A stretch of DNA of 64,000 bases from Labrys wisconsinensis (GTDB lineage Bacteria > Pseudomonadota > Alphaproteobacteria > Rhizobiales > Labraceae). The stretch covers positions 372,001 to 436,000 of the forward strand of contig NZ_JAUSVX010000002.1 in assembly GCF_030814995.1 (NCBI RefSeq), written 5' to 3'. The notes beneath the pieces are model-generated. The model saw only the letters and a list, made by a program, of their open reading frames with translations, did not search any database and was not told the DNA's origin. This document shows, piece after piece, positions 8,645 to 17,997 of the stretch; position 1 is the first letter of the stretch; each line of letters begins with the position of its first letter. Made by a program: the position numbers and the translations under genes.

Positions 8645-9466
8645 TTGTCGATCCAAACGCAGCCCGGACGTGTCACCGCCCCCCAGATTCGCGCCCGCAA
8701 GGGCGGCGAGCCGATCGTATCGCTGACGTCCTACCACGCCCATACCGCACGCATCATCGACCCCTTCGTCGACTTCATCCTGGTCGGCGACAGCCTGGGC
8801 ATGGTGATGCACGGGCTGGAGACCACGATCCCCGTGACGCTCGACATGATGATCCTGCAAGGTCATGCGGTGATGCGCGGCTCCTCGCATGCCCTGATCG
8901 TGGTCGACATGCCGTTCGGCTCCTACGAGGAATCGCGCGAGCAGGCCTTCCGCAACGCCGCGCGGGTGATGAAGGAGACCGGCTGCGGTGCCGTGAAGCT
9001 GGAGGGCGGCGAGCGCATGGCCGACACGATCCGATTCCTCACCGAGCGCGGCGTGCCGGTCATGGGCCATGTCGGCCTGACGCCGCAATCGATCATGGCG
9101 CTCGGCTCGTTCAAGGCGCAGGGGCGCGAGGAGAAGGACTGGGGGCCGATCGAGCGCGACGCGCGCGCCGTGGCCGATGCCGGCGCCTTCGCCATCGTGC
9201 TGGAGGCGGTGGCCGAGCCGCTCGGCGCCAGGATCACCCGGGAGGTGGCGGTGCCGACCATCGGCATCGGCGCCTCGCCCGCCTGCGACGGCCAGATCCT
9301 GGTGCTGGAGGACATGCTGGGCCTGTCCGAGCGCGTGCCGAAATTCGTGCGCAAGTTCGGCTCGCTCGCCGATCACATCCGCGAGGCGGTCGCCGCCTAT
9401 GCCGGGGAGGTGCGGGCGCGCAGCTTCCCGGCGCCCGAGAACACCTATGCCATGAAGAAGGGCTGA
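8645..9466 (+). CDS. panB: 3-methyl-2-oxobutanoate hydroxymethyltransferase (ketopantoate synthase)
   Basis: PanB transfers the hydroxymethyl group of 5,10-methylene-THF to 2-oxoisovalerate, the first step of pantothenate synthesis. The 273-residue length is typical. Expected active-site residues are all present: Asp49 (VGDSLG), Asp88 (VVDMPFG), Lys118 (AVKLEGG) and Glu187 (IVLEAVAE), close to their positions in the E. coli enzyme. The start is TTG at 8645 with AAGGAG seven bases upstream; this choice is decided by the ribosome site and the family N-terminus. panC is not in the window. Confidence 0.96.
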   Translation: MSIQTQPGRVTAPQIRARKGGEPIVSLTSYHAHTARIIDPFVDFILVGDSLGMVMHGLETTIPVTLDMMILQGHAVMRGSSHALIVVDMPFGSYEESREQAFRNAARVMKETGCGAVKLEGGERMADTIRFLTERGVPVMGHVGLTPQSIMALGSFKAQGREEKDWGPIERDARAVADAGAFAIVLEAVAEPLGARITREVAVPTIGIGASPACDGQILVLEDMLGLSERVPKFVRKFGSLADHIREAVAAYAGEVRARSFPAPENTYAMKKG

Positions 9467-9470
9467 GGCG

Positions 9471-10148
9471 ATGATGCGTACCGCATATCTGGCCGCCTGC
9501 CTGTGGCTGGCGCTCGCCCCCGGCCCGGCCGCGGCCCAATCCAGCGCGGCCCCGTCCGGCCACGCGGCCACCCCCGGCGTGCCGCCGGCCGCTGCGCCGG
9601 GGGCGGGGCCCCTCGACCCGGCGCCGCTCCTGCCGGTGCCGCTGGCGGATGCGGACAAGGCGCGCTTCCTCGCCTTCGAGACGACCCGCACCCGCTCGGT
9701 CGCCGCGGCGCTCGCCAGCGGAGCGGCCGACGCGGCGGCGCTGCGCCAGATCCTGGCCGGCGACCCGCAGCCGATCCGCGACGCCGACCTCGCCGGCACC
9801 TGGCGCTGCCGCAGCGCGCAGATCGACGACGGCGAGGCCGCCGGCGCCACGGCCGGCGTCTTCGTCTATCCCTATTTCCGCTGCGCGATCACGCGGCGGG
9901 GCGGGGGCTTCTTCCTGGCCAAGACCAACGGCTCGCAGCGCGTCAGCGGCACGCTCCACCGCGTCGCGCCCGACCGCTTCGCCTTCCTCGGCGGCGCCAC
10001 GGTCAACGACGAGCCGCAGCGTGCCTATGGCGCCTCGGCGGAGGGCAATGTTGTCGCCTATCTCGTCAAGGCCGGCGCCGGGCGGCTGCGGCTGGAGATG
10101 CCGCAGACCTGCTGCAGCACGCTGGAGATCCTGGAGCTCGTGCGGTAG
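9471..10148 (+). CDS. DUF4893 exported protein
   Basis: The first 22 residues (LAACLWLALAPGPAAAQ) form a cleavable signal peptide with an AxA site, so the protein is likely periplasmic. The rest matches DUF4893: DLAGTWRCRSAQ, VYPYFRCAI, KTNGSQRVSGTLH, FAFLGGATVNDEPQRAYG and LRLEMPQTCCSTLEILEL are the conserved blocks. Function is unknown for the family. It begins four bases after the panB stop, so it is probably translated from the same message. Confidence 0.85.
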   Translation: MMRTAYLAACLWLALAPGPAAAQSSAAPSGHAATPGVPPAAAPGAGPLDPAPLLPVPLADADKARFLAFETTRTRSVAAALASGAADAAALRQILAGDPQPIRDADLAGTWRCRSAQIDDGEAAGATAGVFVYPYFRCAITRRGGGFFLAKTNGSQRVSGTLHRVAPDRFAFLGGATVNDEPQRAYGASAEGNVVAYLVKAGAGRLRLEMPQTCCSTLEILELVR

Positions 10149-10160
10149 CGCGGCAGCGCG

Positions 10161-11666
10161 CTACTGGAACGCCACTTCGTTGAAGCTGCGCAGCTTGCGC
10201 GAGTGGAGCTGGGCCCGGTCGGTCTCGCGCAGTAGCGCCATGGTCTCCAGCCCGATCGCCAGGTGCTGGGACACCCGCTCGCGGTAGAAGCGGTCGGCCA
10301 TGCCCGGCAGCTTGAGCTGGCCGTGCAGCGGTTTGTCGGAGACGCAGAGCAGCGTGCCGTAGGGCACGCGGAAGCGGAAGCCGTTGGCGGCGATGGTGCC
10401 CGATTCCATGTCGAGCGCGATGGCGCGGCTCTGGATGAAGGGCAGGTTCTGGATGGTGGAGGGGCGCAGCTCCCAGTTGCGGTCGTCGACCGTGGCGACC
10501 GTGCCGGTGCGCATCACGCGCTTGAGGTCGTAGCCCTCGAGGCCGGTGACGATGCCGACGGCCTTCTCGATCGCGGTCTGGATCTCGGCGAGCGCCGGGA
10601 TCGGCACCTCGCGCGGCAGGTCGGCGTCGAGCACGTGGTCCTGGCGCAGATAGGCATGGGCCAGGACGTAGTCGCCGAGCGACTGCGAATTGCGCAGCCC
10701 GGCGCAGTGGCCGAGCATCAGCCAGGCGTGTGGGCGCAGCACGGCGACGTGGTCGGTGATGTTCTTGGCGTTGGAGGGGCCGACGCCGATATTGATCATG
10801 GTGATGCCGGAATCGTCCGGCCGCTTGAGGTGGTAGGCCGGCATCTGCGGCAGGCGCGGCGGCGGGGCGCCTGGCGGCAGCAGCGGCCGTGCCTCCTGGT
10901 CGCGCGCCACGCCCGCCGCCAGCGTCACCACGTCGCCGGGCTCGACGAAGGCGGTGTAGCCCAAGCCGAGCGGCCCGGCGTCGCCGCCGGCCAGCACCTG
11001 GTGCGCCAGGCGCACGAACTCGTCCATGTAGAACTGGTAGTTGGTGAAGATGACGAAGTTCTGGAAATGCTTGGCCGACGTGCCGGAATAGTGCTTGAGG
11101 CGCATCAGCGACACGTCGATGCGCGGCGCGGAGAACAGCGACAGCGGCTTGGGCTCGTTCAGCGAGGGGATGTCGGTGCCGTTGGCGATGCGGTCGTCGA
11201 GGATGGTCAGGTCAGGCACGTCGAAGATGCGCGGCAGCTGCGCCAGGCGCGCGGGATCGAGGCCGCCTTCGACATGGAAGGTCTCGCCGAGGGCGAAATG
11301 GATCGGGATCGGCGTGGCGCTCTCGCCGACCTCGACCTCGCCGCCGGTGTTCTTCAGCAGGAGCCCGATCTGCTCCTCCAGGTAGCGCCCGAAAATGTCG
11401 GGCCGCGTCACCGTTGTGGCGTAGACGCCGGCATCGGCGATGAAGCCATAGGCCGAGCGCGGGTCGATTTCCGGCGGCCCGTCCGAGCTCAGCCGCACGA
11501 AGGGGTAGGTGCCGCGCACCCGCTGGGTGAAGTCCTGGCCCTTGGTATAGGCGATGAAGGCTTCGCGCAGGCGGGTGGTGGTCTGCTCGTAGAGCTCCGA
11601 GATGGTCCTGACGGCCGCCTTGGCGTCGCGGAAGCGGCGGGGATAGCTGTCCATGCTGTTCGCCAC
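10161..11666 (-). CDS. amn: AMP nucleosidase
   Basis: Amn hydrolyses AMP to adenine and ribose 5-phosphate and thereby helps set adenylate levels. The 501-residue protein has the N-terminal Amn-specific domain (about 1-180, with RGTYPFVRL) and a C-terminal nucleoside phosphorylase-like domain: MINIGVGPSNAKNITDHVAVLRPHAWLMLGHCAGLR and ALDMESGTIAANGFRFRVPYGTLLCVSDKPLHG. The Met-Glu-Ser stretch holds the catalytic-pocket residues. The ATG at 11666 gives full length. It converges with the DUF4893 gene 12 bases away. Confidence 0.96.
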   Translation of the reverse strand: MANSMDSYPRRFRDAKAAVRTISELYEQTTTRLREAFIAYTKGQDFTQRVRGTYPFVRLSSDGPPEIDPRSAYGFIADAGVYATTVTRPDIFGRYLEEQIGLLLKNTGGEVEVGESATPIPIHFALGETFHVEGGLDPARLAQLPRIFDVPDLTILDDRIANGTDIPSLNEPKPLSLFSAPRIDVSLMRLKHYSGTSAKHFQNFVIFTNYQFYMDEFVRLAHQVLAGGDAGPLGLGYTAFVEPGDVVTLAAGVARDQEARPLLPPGAPPPRLPQMPAYHLKRPDDSGITMINIGVGPSNAKNITDHVAVLRPHAWLMLGHCAGLRNSQSLGDYVLAHAYLRQDHVLDADLPREVPIPALAEIQTAIEKAVGIVTGLEGYDLKRVMRTGTVATVDDRNWELRPSTIQNLPFIQSRAIALDMESGTIAANGFRFRVPYGTLLCVSDKPLHGQLKLPGMADRFYRERVSQHLAIGLETMALLRETDRAQLHSRKLRSFNEVAFQ

Positions 11667-11809
11667 GACGGTGGCACTCCCTTTTTCACTCCATAGGCCA
11701 GGCGCCGTGACCGGGCAATGACCGTTTGGGTCCGGCGCGAGCCATTTGCTTGACGCATCCGCCCGCGTCCTCTACGCGAAAGCGCTCAAAAGAGTGACGA
11801 GCGCAGGCG

Positions 11810-12475
11810 ATGGCCGACATCTTCCAGGAAATCGACGAGGACCTCAGGCGCGAGCGCCTCGGCAAGCTCTGGCAGAAATACGGCAAATACGTCATCGCCG
11901 CCGCCGTGCTGATCGTGCTCGCCGTCGCCGGCTGGCGGGGCCTGGAATGGTACCAGCGCCAGCAGGCGGAAGCCGCGGGCGGCCGCTTCCAGGACGCGCT
12001 GACCCTGGCGCGCCAGGGCAAGACCGAGGAGGCCGAGAAGGCCTTCGCCGCCGTGCTCGCCGACGCGCCCTCCGGCTACCAGATCCTGACGCGCTTCCGT
12101 TTGGCGGCCGAGGCCGGCAAGCGCGACGCGGCCGCGGGCGCCAAGGCCTATGACGCCCTGGCCGCCGACGCCGGCGTCGGGCCGCTGCTGCAGGCGCTGG
12201 CGAAGGTCCGGGCGGGGTATCTGCGGGTCGACACCGCCTCCTATGCCGACCTCGCCAAGACCATCGAGCCGCTGACCGCGCCGACCGAGCCGATGCGCCA
12301 TTCCGCCCGCGAGATCCTGGGCCTCGCCGCCTGGAAGGCCAAGGACCTAGCCAGTGCCTCGAAATGGTTCGAGGCGATGACCGCGGACCGCGACGTGCCG
12401 CCGACGGCGCGCCAGCGCGCCGAGGTGATGCTGCAGCTCATCGCCGCAGACGCGCCGGCCAAGGCCGCGTCCTGA
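11810..12475 (+). CDS. YfgM-like TPR membrane protein
   Basis: This 221-residue protein starts with a charged amphipathic segment ([24 protein letters not shown]), then one transmembrane helix near 27-44 and a periplasmic tetratricopeptide region. This is the TPR_21/YfgM layout, whose E. coli member is an ancillary SecYEG-associated periplasmic chaperone. It lies 10 bases before der. In many proteobacteria the order is YfgM-bamB-der; bamB is absent here. It is called by domain architecture and gene neighbourhood. Confidence 0.8.
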   Translation: MADIFQEIDEDLRRERLGKLWQKYGKYVIAAAVLIVLAVAGWRGLEWYQRQQAEAAGGRFQDALTLARQGKTEEAEKAFAAVLADAPSGYQILTRFRLAAEAGKRDAAAGAKAYDALAADAGVGPLLQALAKVRAGYLRVDTASYADLAKTIEPLTAPTEPMRHSAREILGLAAWKAKDLASASKWFEAMTADRDVPPTARQRAEVMLQLIAADAPAKAAS

Positions 12476-12485
12476 TCGGATCCTC

Positions 12486-13892
12486 ATGCCCGTTGCCATC
12501 GCCATCGTCGGCCGCCCGAATGTCGGCAAGTCGACCCTGTTCAACCGGCTGGTCGGGCGCAAGCTCGCCATCGTCGACGACCGGCCGGGGGTGACGCGCG
12601 ACCGGCGCGAGGGCGATGCCAGGCTCGGCAACCTGCGCTTCACCGTCATCGACACGGCCGGCCTGGAGGTGGCGGACGATGCCTCCCTTCTCGGGCGCAT
12701 GCGGGCCCAGACCGAGGCGGCGATCGCCAGCGCCGACCTGATCCTGTTCCTGATCGACGCCCGCGCCGGCGTGACGCCGGCCGACGAGCATTTCGCCGAG
12801 GTGGTGCGCCGTTCCGGCGTGCCGGTGGTCCTGGTCGCCAACAAGGCGGAGAGCCGCACCGGCGAGGCGGGGGCCTATGAGGGCTATGCGCTCGGGCTCG
12901 GCACGCCCGTGTCGATCTCGGCCGAGCACAACGAGGGCATGGCCGACCTGGCCGAGGCCATCGCCGAGCAGGTGCCGGAGGCGAGCCTGCCCGAGGACGA
13001 GGACGTCGCCGAGACCGACGCCGTCGTCTCCGGCGAGGAGGGGGAGGAGGAGGCCATCCCCGAGGATGTCGGCCTCGCCCGCCCGCTGCGCCTTGCCGTG
13101 ATCGGCCGGCCGAATGCGGGCAAGTCGACCCTGGTCAACGCCCTTCTCGGCGAGGAGCGGCTGCTGACCGGCCCGGAGGCCGGCATCACCCGCGACACCA
13201 TCTCGGTCGACTGGACCTGGCGCGACAAGCGCATCAAGGTGTTCGACACCGCCGGCATGCGCAAGAAGGCGCGCATCGACGACAAGCTGGAGAAGCTCTC
13301 CGTATCGGACGGGATGCGGGCCGTGCGCTTCGCCGAGGTGGTGGTGCTGCTGGTCGATGCCGCCGCGCCGCTGGAGAAGCAGGAGCTGCAGATCGCCGAC
13401 CTGGTCGAGCGCGAGGGCCGGGCGCTGGTGCTCGGCCTCAACAAGTGGGACCTGGTCGAGGACCGCAACCGGCGGCTCGCCGAGGTGCGCGAGATGTTCG
13501 AGCGCCTGCTGCCGCAGATGCGCGGCGCGCCGATCGTGCCGATCTCGGGCCTGGCGGGGCAGGGCGTCGACAAGCTGATGGAGGCGGCATTCAACGCCCA
13601 TCGCATCTGGAACCGCCGCGTGCCGACGTCCAAGCTCAACCGCTGGCTCGAAGGCGCGCTGGAGCGCCACCCGCCGCCGGCGGTGTCGGGGCGGCGCATC
13701 AAGATCCGCTATGCCACGCAGGTGAAGACCCGGCCGCCGCATTTCGCGGTGTTCGGCACCCAGCTCGACGCCTTGCCGGACAGCTTCACCCGCTATCTCG
13801 TCAACGGCCTGCGCGAGACCTTCGACATGCCGGGCGTGCCGATCCGCCTCAGCCTGCGCTCGCCGAAGAATCCCTTCCACAGGAAGAGCTGA
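12486..13892 (+). CDS. der: Ribosome biogenesis GTPase Der (EngA)
   Basis: Der is a double-GTPase needed for 50S subunit maturation. The 468-residue protein has a first G domain with GRPNVGKST (9-17), DTAG and NKAE, an acidic linker (EDEDVAETD and following), a second G domain with GRPNAGKST (about 206-214), [11 protein letters not shown] and NKWD, and the C-terminal KH-like domain ending KNPFHRKS. All nucleotide-binding motifs are intact. It is cotranscribed with the upstream TPR gene judging by the 10-base gap. Confidence 0.97.
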   Translation: MPVAIAIVGRPNVGKSTLFNRLVGRKLAIVDDRPGVTRDRREGDARLGNLRFTVIDTAGLEVADDASLLGRMRAQTEAAIASADLILFLIDARAGVTPADEHFAEVVRRSGVPVVLVANKAESRTGEAGAYEGYALGLGTPVSISAEHNEGMADLAEAIAEQVPEASLPEDEDVAETDAVVSGEEGEEEAIPEDVGLARPLRLAVIGRPNAGKSTLVNALLGEERLLTGPEAGITRDTISVDWTWRDKRIKVFDTAGMRKKARIDDKLEKLSVSDGMRAVRFAEVVVLLVDAAAPLEKQELQIADLVEREGRALVLGLNKWDLVEDRNRRLAEVREMFERLLPQMRGAPIVPISGLAGQGVDKLMEAAFNAHRIWNRRVPTSKLNRWLEGALERHPPPAVSGRRIKIRYATQVKTRPPHFAVFGTQLDALPDSFTRYLVNGLRETFDMPGVPIRLSLRSPKNPFHRKS

Positions 13893-13990
13893 GAGAGCGC
13901 CGGCAAACGCCGGTTGGGAAGCTGCCACGACTTCGGCGACGGTCCACGCCAGGGCCGAACCTTGAAGGATTTGCGCGACGCCCGAGCCTT

Positions 13991-14012
13991 CCCTCCTCCT
14001 TGCAGGGAGGGG
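13991..14012. repeat. Short CCCTCC...GGAGGG hairpin repeat
   Basis: An imperfect palindrome CCCTCCTCCTTGCAGGGAGG lies between the convergent der and helicase genes. A similar sequence occurs at 20557-20580 and a looser one at 32443-32480, always between genes. It is probably a REP-like intergenic repeat; it may also act as a bidirectional stop for transcription. Confidence 0.45.
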
Positions 14013-14049
14013 TGAGTGGTCGCGATCGGGTCTGCTTCCGACCCCGGCG

Positions 14050-16137
14050 CTACTTCCACATGCCGCGCATGCGCGCGCCGATGTCGACCGGGGCACGGGC
14101 GGCCGTCGCCGAGCCGGCATGCGGCGAAGGCCGGGCCGCCGGCCACGCCGCCTGCTCGAAGCGGTCGAGGATGGCGGCCGGGATGAAGCGGGTGCGGCTG
14201 GCATAGACGTGGCGGTCGCCGCGGGCCGCCTGCTGGTGCACGAAGAAGCGCTGCGGCATGACGAGGTCGAGGTCGTCCCTGGCCCGCGTCATCGCCACAT
14301 AGAGCAGGCGGCGCTCCTCCTCGATGGCGGCAACCTCGCCCACCCCGAGATCGGAGGGGATGCAGCCGTCGATGGCGTTGAGCACGAAGACCGAGCGCCA
14401 TTCCTGGCCCTTGGCCGAATGGATGGTCGAGAGGATGAGATAGTCCTCGTCGCGGTCGGGCGGGCCGGATTCGTCGCTGGTCGCATCGGGCGGATCGAGG
14501 GTGAGCTCGGTGAGGAAGCGTTCGCGCGTGGCATAGCTGCCAGCGATCTGCTCGAGCTGCAGCAGGTCGGCCCGCCGCGTCACCGGGTCCTCGTGGATGC
14601 GCTCCAGATGCGGCTCGTACCAGAGGCGGACCTGCTCGATCTCCGCCGGCCAGGGGCTGGCCCGCGATCTGAGATGCCCGGCCATTGCCGCGAAGGCGGG
14701 CCAGTCCGCCGCCGCGCGGGCGGGGGGCTCGGTCGCGGCGAGGTCGGCCGCCGGATCCTCGGCCACGGCGTCGAGGATGCGCGCCGCGCCCGTCGGGCCG
14801 ATGCCCGGCAGGATCTGCAGCACGCGGAACCCGGCCACCCGGTCGCGCGGGTTCTGGGCCCAGCGCAGCACGGCGAGCACGTCCTTGACATGGGCTGCGT
14901 CGAGGAACTTCAGGCCGCCATATTTCACGAAGGGGATGTTGCGGCGCACCAGCTCGACCTCGAGCGGCCCGCTATGGCTGGAGGCGCGGAACAGCACCGC
15001 CTGCTGGCGCAGCGCCGTGCCGGCCTCGCGGTTCTCCAGCACGCGCCCGGCGACATAGGCGGCCTGCCCCGTCTCATCAGGCACCGTGACCAGCCGCGGC
15101 TTTTGCGCCGAGGGGCGATCCGACCAGAGGGTCTTGGTGAAGCGCTCGGCGGCGAGCGCGATCACCGCATTGGCGGCGGCCAGGATCGGCTCGGTGGAGC
15201 GATAGTTGCGCTCCAGCGTGACGATGGCGGCCGGCGGGCTGAAATGGCCGGGAAAGTCGAGGATGTTGCGCACCGTGGCGGCGCGGAAGGAATAGATCGA
15301 CTGCGCGTCGTCGCCGACCACGGTGAGGCCGCTTCCGTCCGGCTTCAGGGCCAGGAGGATCGCGGCCTGCAGGCGGTTGGTGTCCTGGTACTCGTCGACG
15401 AAGACATGGTCGAAGCGCCCGCCGATCTCGGCGGCGATGGCCGGCTCGGCCGTCATCTGCGCCCACCAGAGCAAGAGGTCGTCATAGTCGAGCACGTTGT
15501 TGGCCTGCTTGGCCTCGACATAGGCGGCGAACAGGCCGCGCAGCGCCTCCTGCCAGGCGGCGCACCAGGGAAAGGCGGCGCGCAGCACCTCGGCGAGCTC
15601 GGCCTGGGCGTTGACCACGCGCGAATAGATGGCCAGGCAGGTGCCCTTGGTCGGGAAGCGGCTCTCGCGGCTGGCGAGGCCGAGCTCCTGGCGCGCCAGG
15701 TTCATCAGGTCGGCGGAATCCTCGCGGTCGTGGATGGTGAAGCCGGGGTCGAGGCCGATCAGGGCGGCATAGTCGCGCAGCAGCCGGGCGCCGACGGCGT
15801 GGAAGGTGCCGGCCCAGGTGAGGCCTGCGCTCAGTGCCTCGCCGTCGGCGCCCATGGCCTGCGCCGCGATGCGCTCGACCCGCCGGGTCATCTCGGCCGC
15901 CGCCCGGCGCGAGAAGGTCAGCAGCAGCATCCGCCGCGGATCGGCGCCGTGGACGATCAGGTTCGACACCCGGTGGGCGAGCGTGTTGGTCTTGCCCGAG
16001 CCGGCGCCGGCGATGACCAGCAGCGGCCCGGGCGGCAAGCCCGTGCCGATGCCGTGCACGACGGCGCGCCGCTGGCCTTCGTTCAGCGTGGCAAGGAGAT
16101 CCCCGCGGGTCGGCAGACGCGCTTCGAGTGCAGCCAT
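14050..16137 (-). CDS. UvrD/Rep-family ATP-dependent DNA helicase
   Basis: This 695-residue SF1A helicase is complete: LLVIAGAGSGKT (39-50, Walker A), TFSRRAAAEM, VDEYQDTNRLQ (Walker B), GDDAQSIYSFR, LERNYRST, STIHSAKGQEW and RRLLYVAMTRAR. It lacks the long C-terminal tail of classical UvrD and most resembles the shorter ATP-dependent helicases found beside true UvrD in many alphaproteobacteria. The role is probably unwinding in repair or replication restart. It differs from the helicase at 3516-6635 in lacking any nuclease module. Confidence 0.9.
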   Translation of the reverse strand: MAALEARLPTRGDLLATLNEGQRRAVVHGIGTGLPPGPLLVIAGAGSGKTNTLAHRVSNLIVHGADPRRMLLLTFSRRAAAEMTRRVERIAAQAMGADGEALSAGLTWAGTFHAVGARLLRDYAALIGLDPGFTIHDREDSADLMNLARQELGLASRESRFPTKGTCLAIYSRVVNAQAELAEVLRAAFPWCAAWQEALRGLFAAYVEAKQANNVLDYDDLLLWWAQMTAEPAIAAEIGGRFDHVFVDEYQDTNRLQAAILLALKPDGSGLTVVGDDAQSIYSFRAATVRNILDFPGHFSPPAAIVTLERNYRSTEPILAAANAVIALAAERFTKTLWSDRPSAQKPRLVTVPDETGQAAYVAGRVLENREAGTALRQQAVLFRASSHSGPLEVELVRRNIPFVKYGGLKFLDAAHVKDVLAVLRWAQNPRDRVAGFRVLQILPGIGPTGAARILDAVAEDPAADLAATEPPARAAADWPAFAAMAGHLRSRASPWPAEIEQVRLWYEPHLERIHEDPVTRRADLLQLEQIAGSYATRERFLTELTLDPPDATSDESGPPDRDEDYLILSTIHSAKGQEWRSVFVLNAIDGCIPSDLGVGEVAAIEEERRLLYVAMTRARDDLDLVMPQRFFVHQQAARGDRHVYASRTRFIPAAILDRFEQAAWPAARPSPHAGSATAARAPVDIGARMRGMWK

Positions 16138-16201
16138 TCCAGTCCTCTCGCCCGCACACTAGGCGAGCGCAGGGCGAGTCGCAGCCGGGGCGGGCAGGGG
16201 C

Positions 16202-16708
16202 CTATTCCTCCGGTGCGGCCGGGCCGCCGGCCGGCGGCTCCTCGACCAGGGTATCGGCGAAGCGGCGCATGAGGCGCACCAGCGCGTCGATATCCTCCGT
16301 CGCCCAGGTCGCGAAGATGGCGCGGCCGAGCCGCTCGCGCGCCGCATCGATGCGGTCGGTCATCGCCTTGCCCTGCGGGGCGATCACCGCCTCGCGCACG
16401 CGGCGGTCGGCGGCGCCCGCCCGGCGCTGCACCAGGCCGAGGCTCTCCAGCTTGGCGACCTGGCGGCTGACGGTGGTGTGGTCGCGTCCGACCCGGTCGG
16501 CCAGCTCGACCACGCCGACCGGCCCCAGGCGCTCGATGCCGACCAGCAGCGGGAACAGCGCCCGGTCGAGCCGGATGCCGGCCTCGCGGATCAGCACCTC
16601 GTCGCGCTGCGGCCGGTTCATCACCGCGACGATGTCGAGCACCGCCCCGTGCAGCCGGCGCAGCTGCGCGTTGATATGTGTATTTTGCACATTTTCGGTT
16701 GACACCAT
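16202..16708 (-). CDS. MarR-family transcriptional regulator
   Basis: This 168-residue winged-helix regulator has VVELADRVGRDHTTVSRQVAKLESLGLVQRR as recognition helix and the wing AGAADRRVREAVIAPQG. The ATG at 16708 is chosen because GGAGG precedes it by six bases; a GTG at 16738 in the same frame would place the start inside an operator. It is divergent from an NAD(P)H oxidoreductase and most likely represses it and itself through the two repeats at 16676-16692 and 16724-16740. Confidence 0.9.
   Translation of the reverse strand: MVSTENVQNTHINAQLRRLHGAVLDIVAVMNRPQRDEVLIREAGIRLDRALFPLLVGIERLGPVGVVELADRVGRDHTTVSRQVAKLESLGLVQRRAGAADRRVREAVIAPQGKAMTDRIDAARERLGRAIFATWATEDIDALVRLMRRFADTLVEEPPAGGPAAPEE
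16676..16692. promoter_or_regulatory. MarR operator candidate, site 1
   Basis: ATGTGTATTTTGCACAT has ATGTG/CACAT half-sites and differs by one base from site 2 at 16724. It lies within the first codons of the marR gene, where binding would block its transcription. Confidence 0.65.
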
Positions 16709-16723
16709 TCCAGCCTCCGATTT

Positions 16724-16740
16724 ATGTGTATTATGCACAT
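16724..16740. promoter_or_regulatory. MarR operator candidate, site 2
   Basis: ATGTGTATTATGCACAT lies in the shared divergent promoter region, 48 bases (centre to centre) from site 1. Near-identity of the two sites and symmetric half-sites make a MarR dimer operator likely. Confidence 0.7.
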
Positions 16741-16767
16741 GATTGGAGGGCAGGAAAGGAGATCGTC

Positions 16768-17736
16768 ATGAAGGCAGCGATCGTTCGGGCCGCGGGCCAG
16801 CCGCCCGTCTACGGGGATTTCGCCGAGCCGGTGCCCGCCGCCGGCGAGCAGCGCATCGCGGTGACGGCGGCGGCCGTCAGCCAGGTGGTGAAGGGCCGGG
16901 CCGCAGGCACGCATTACAGCGCCACCGGCCGGTTCCCCTTCGTCGTCGGCATCGACGGCGTCGGGCGGCTCGACGACGGGCGGCGGGTGTATTTCGCCAT
17001 GCCGGCCGCGCCCTTCGGCAGCATGGCGGAGCGGGCCGTCGTGCCCGCGGCGCGGTGCCTCGCCCTGCCGGACGCGCTCGACGACGTCACTGCCGCGGCC
17101 ATCGCCAATCCCGGCATGTCGGCCTGGGCCGCCTATGCCGAGCGTGCCCGGCTGCAGCCCGGCGAGACCGTGCTGGTCAACGGCGCCACCGGTACGGCGG
17201 GGCGCCTCGCCGTGCAGATCGCCCGGCATCTCGGGGCGAAGCGGGTGATCGCCACCGGCCGCAACCCGGCGGCGCTGCAGGAGGTCGCCGCGCTCGGCGC
17301 CGATGCGACCATCCCGCTCGCCGGCAGCGATGCCGAGCTGGAAGATCGCTTCAGGCAAGAGTTCGCCGCGGGTGTCGACGTCGTTCTCGACTATCTCTGG
17401 GGACGCAGCGCCGAGCGCCTGCTGACCGCCGCCGCCAAGGCGGCCCCCGAGGCCGTGCCCGTCCGCTTCGTCCAGATCGGCGCCATGAGCGGGGCCGACA
17501 TCACGCTGCCGGCCGCGGTGCTGCGCGCCTCGGCGATCGTCCTGATGGGCAGCGGATTCGGCAGCGTTCCGCCCGCGCGCCTCCTCGCCTCGATCGATGC
17601 CCTGCTGCAGGCGACGGTGCCGGCCGGCCTGCGCATCGCCGCCACCCCGGTGCCGCTGGCCGAGTTCGAGCAGGCCTGGCCGCGGGACGACAGCACCCGC
17701 CGCACCGTGTTCACCCTCGAGGCGCCGGCGCGCTGA
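16768..17736 (+). CDS. Zinc-independent quinone oxidoreductase-like MDR protein
   Basis: This 322-residue medium-chain dehydrogenase/reductase has an N-terminal GroES-like fold with VVGIDGVGRLDDGRRVYF and a nucleotide-binding Rossmann fold with NGATGTAGRLAVQIARHLGA (GxxGxxG). The catalytic zinc Cys/His ligands of alcohol dehydrogenases are absent, which points to the quinone oxidoreductase branch, usually NADPH-dependent. The ATG at 16768 has AAAGGAG upstream. Its divergent MarR neighbour and two operator-like repeats suggest induction by an electrophile or quinone. Confidence 0.85.
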   Translation: MKAAIVRAAGQPPVYGDFAEPVPAAGEQRIAVTAAAVSQVVKGRAAGTHYSATGRFPFVVGIDGVGRLDDGRRVYFAMPAAPFGSMAERAVVPAARCLALPDALDDVTAAAIANPGMSAWAAYAERARLQPGETVLVNGATGTAGRLAVQIARHLGAKRVIATGRNPAALQEVAALGADATIPLAGSDAELEDRFRQEFAAGVDVVLDYLWGRSAERLLTAAAKAAPEAVPVRFVQIGAMSGADITLPAAVLRASAIVLMGSGFGSVPPARLLASIDALLQATVPAGLRIAATPVPLAEFEQAWPRDDSTRRTVFTLEAPAR

Positions 17737-17834
17737 GGCGCGCGCCGCCATGCCGATTGCGGTTGGCTGGCATGACGCCGGCACCGGCCTCCGGGCCTTA
17801 CCGGCGGGGCCTGCCAACCCCACGTCCATGCATC

Positions 17835-17930
17835 ATGGTCCACCTCGTCTCCATCCTCGCTGCCCTTCTCTGCGTCGGCGTCACTTTGCTGCCGCTGATC
17901 GTGACCGCCGCGCAGGTCGTGGCGCCCTGA
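17835..17930 (+). CDS. Possible 31-residue single-span membrane peptide
   Basis: The ATG at 17835 opens a frame coding for a hydrophobic peptide, MVHLVSILAALLCVGVTLLP and a short polar end, that could be one transmembrane helix. No clear ribosome site precedes it. It lies in the 261-base gap between the oxidoreductase and the phytanoyl-CoA dioxygenase genes. It may be real or chance. Confidence 0.3.
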   Translation: MVHLVSILAALLCVGVTLLPLIVTAAQVVAP

Positions 17931-17997
17931 GGCGCCGAGCCACGCCGCGGGCCCGGCGATCGCCGGGCGCCATCGCAACGCCGTCAGAGGCGGAACG

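Noticed and set aside
14119-16272. Long plus-strand frame opposite the second helicase
   Set aside because: Low-complexity translation with no family motifs; the minus strand carries all seven SF1 helicase motifs.
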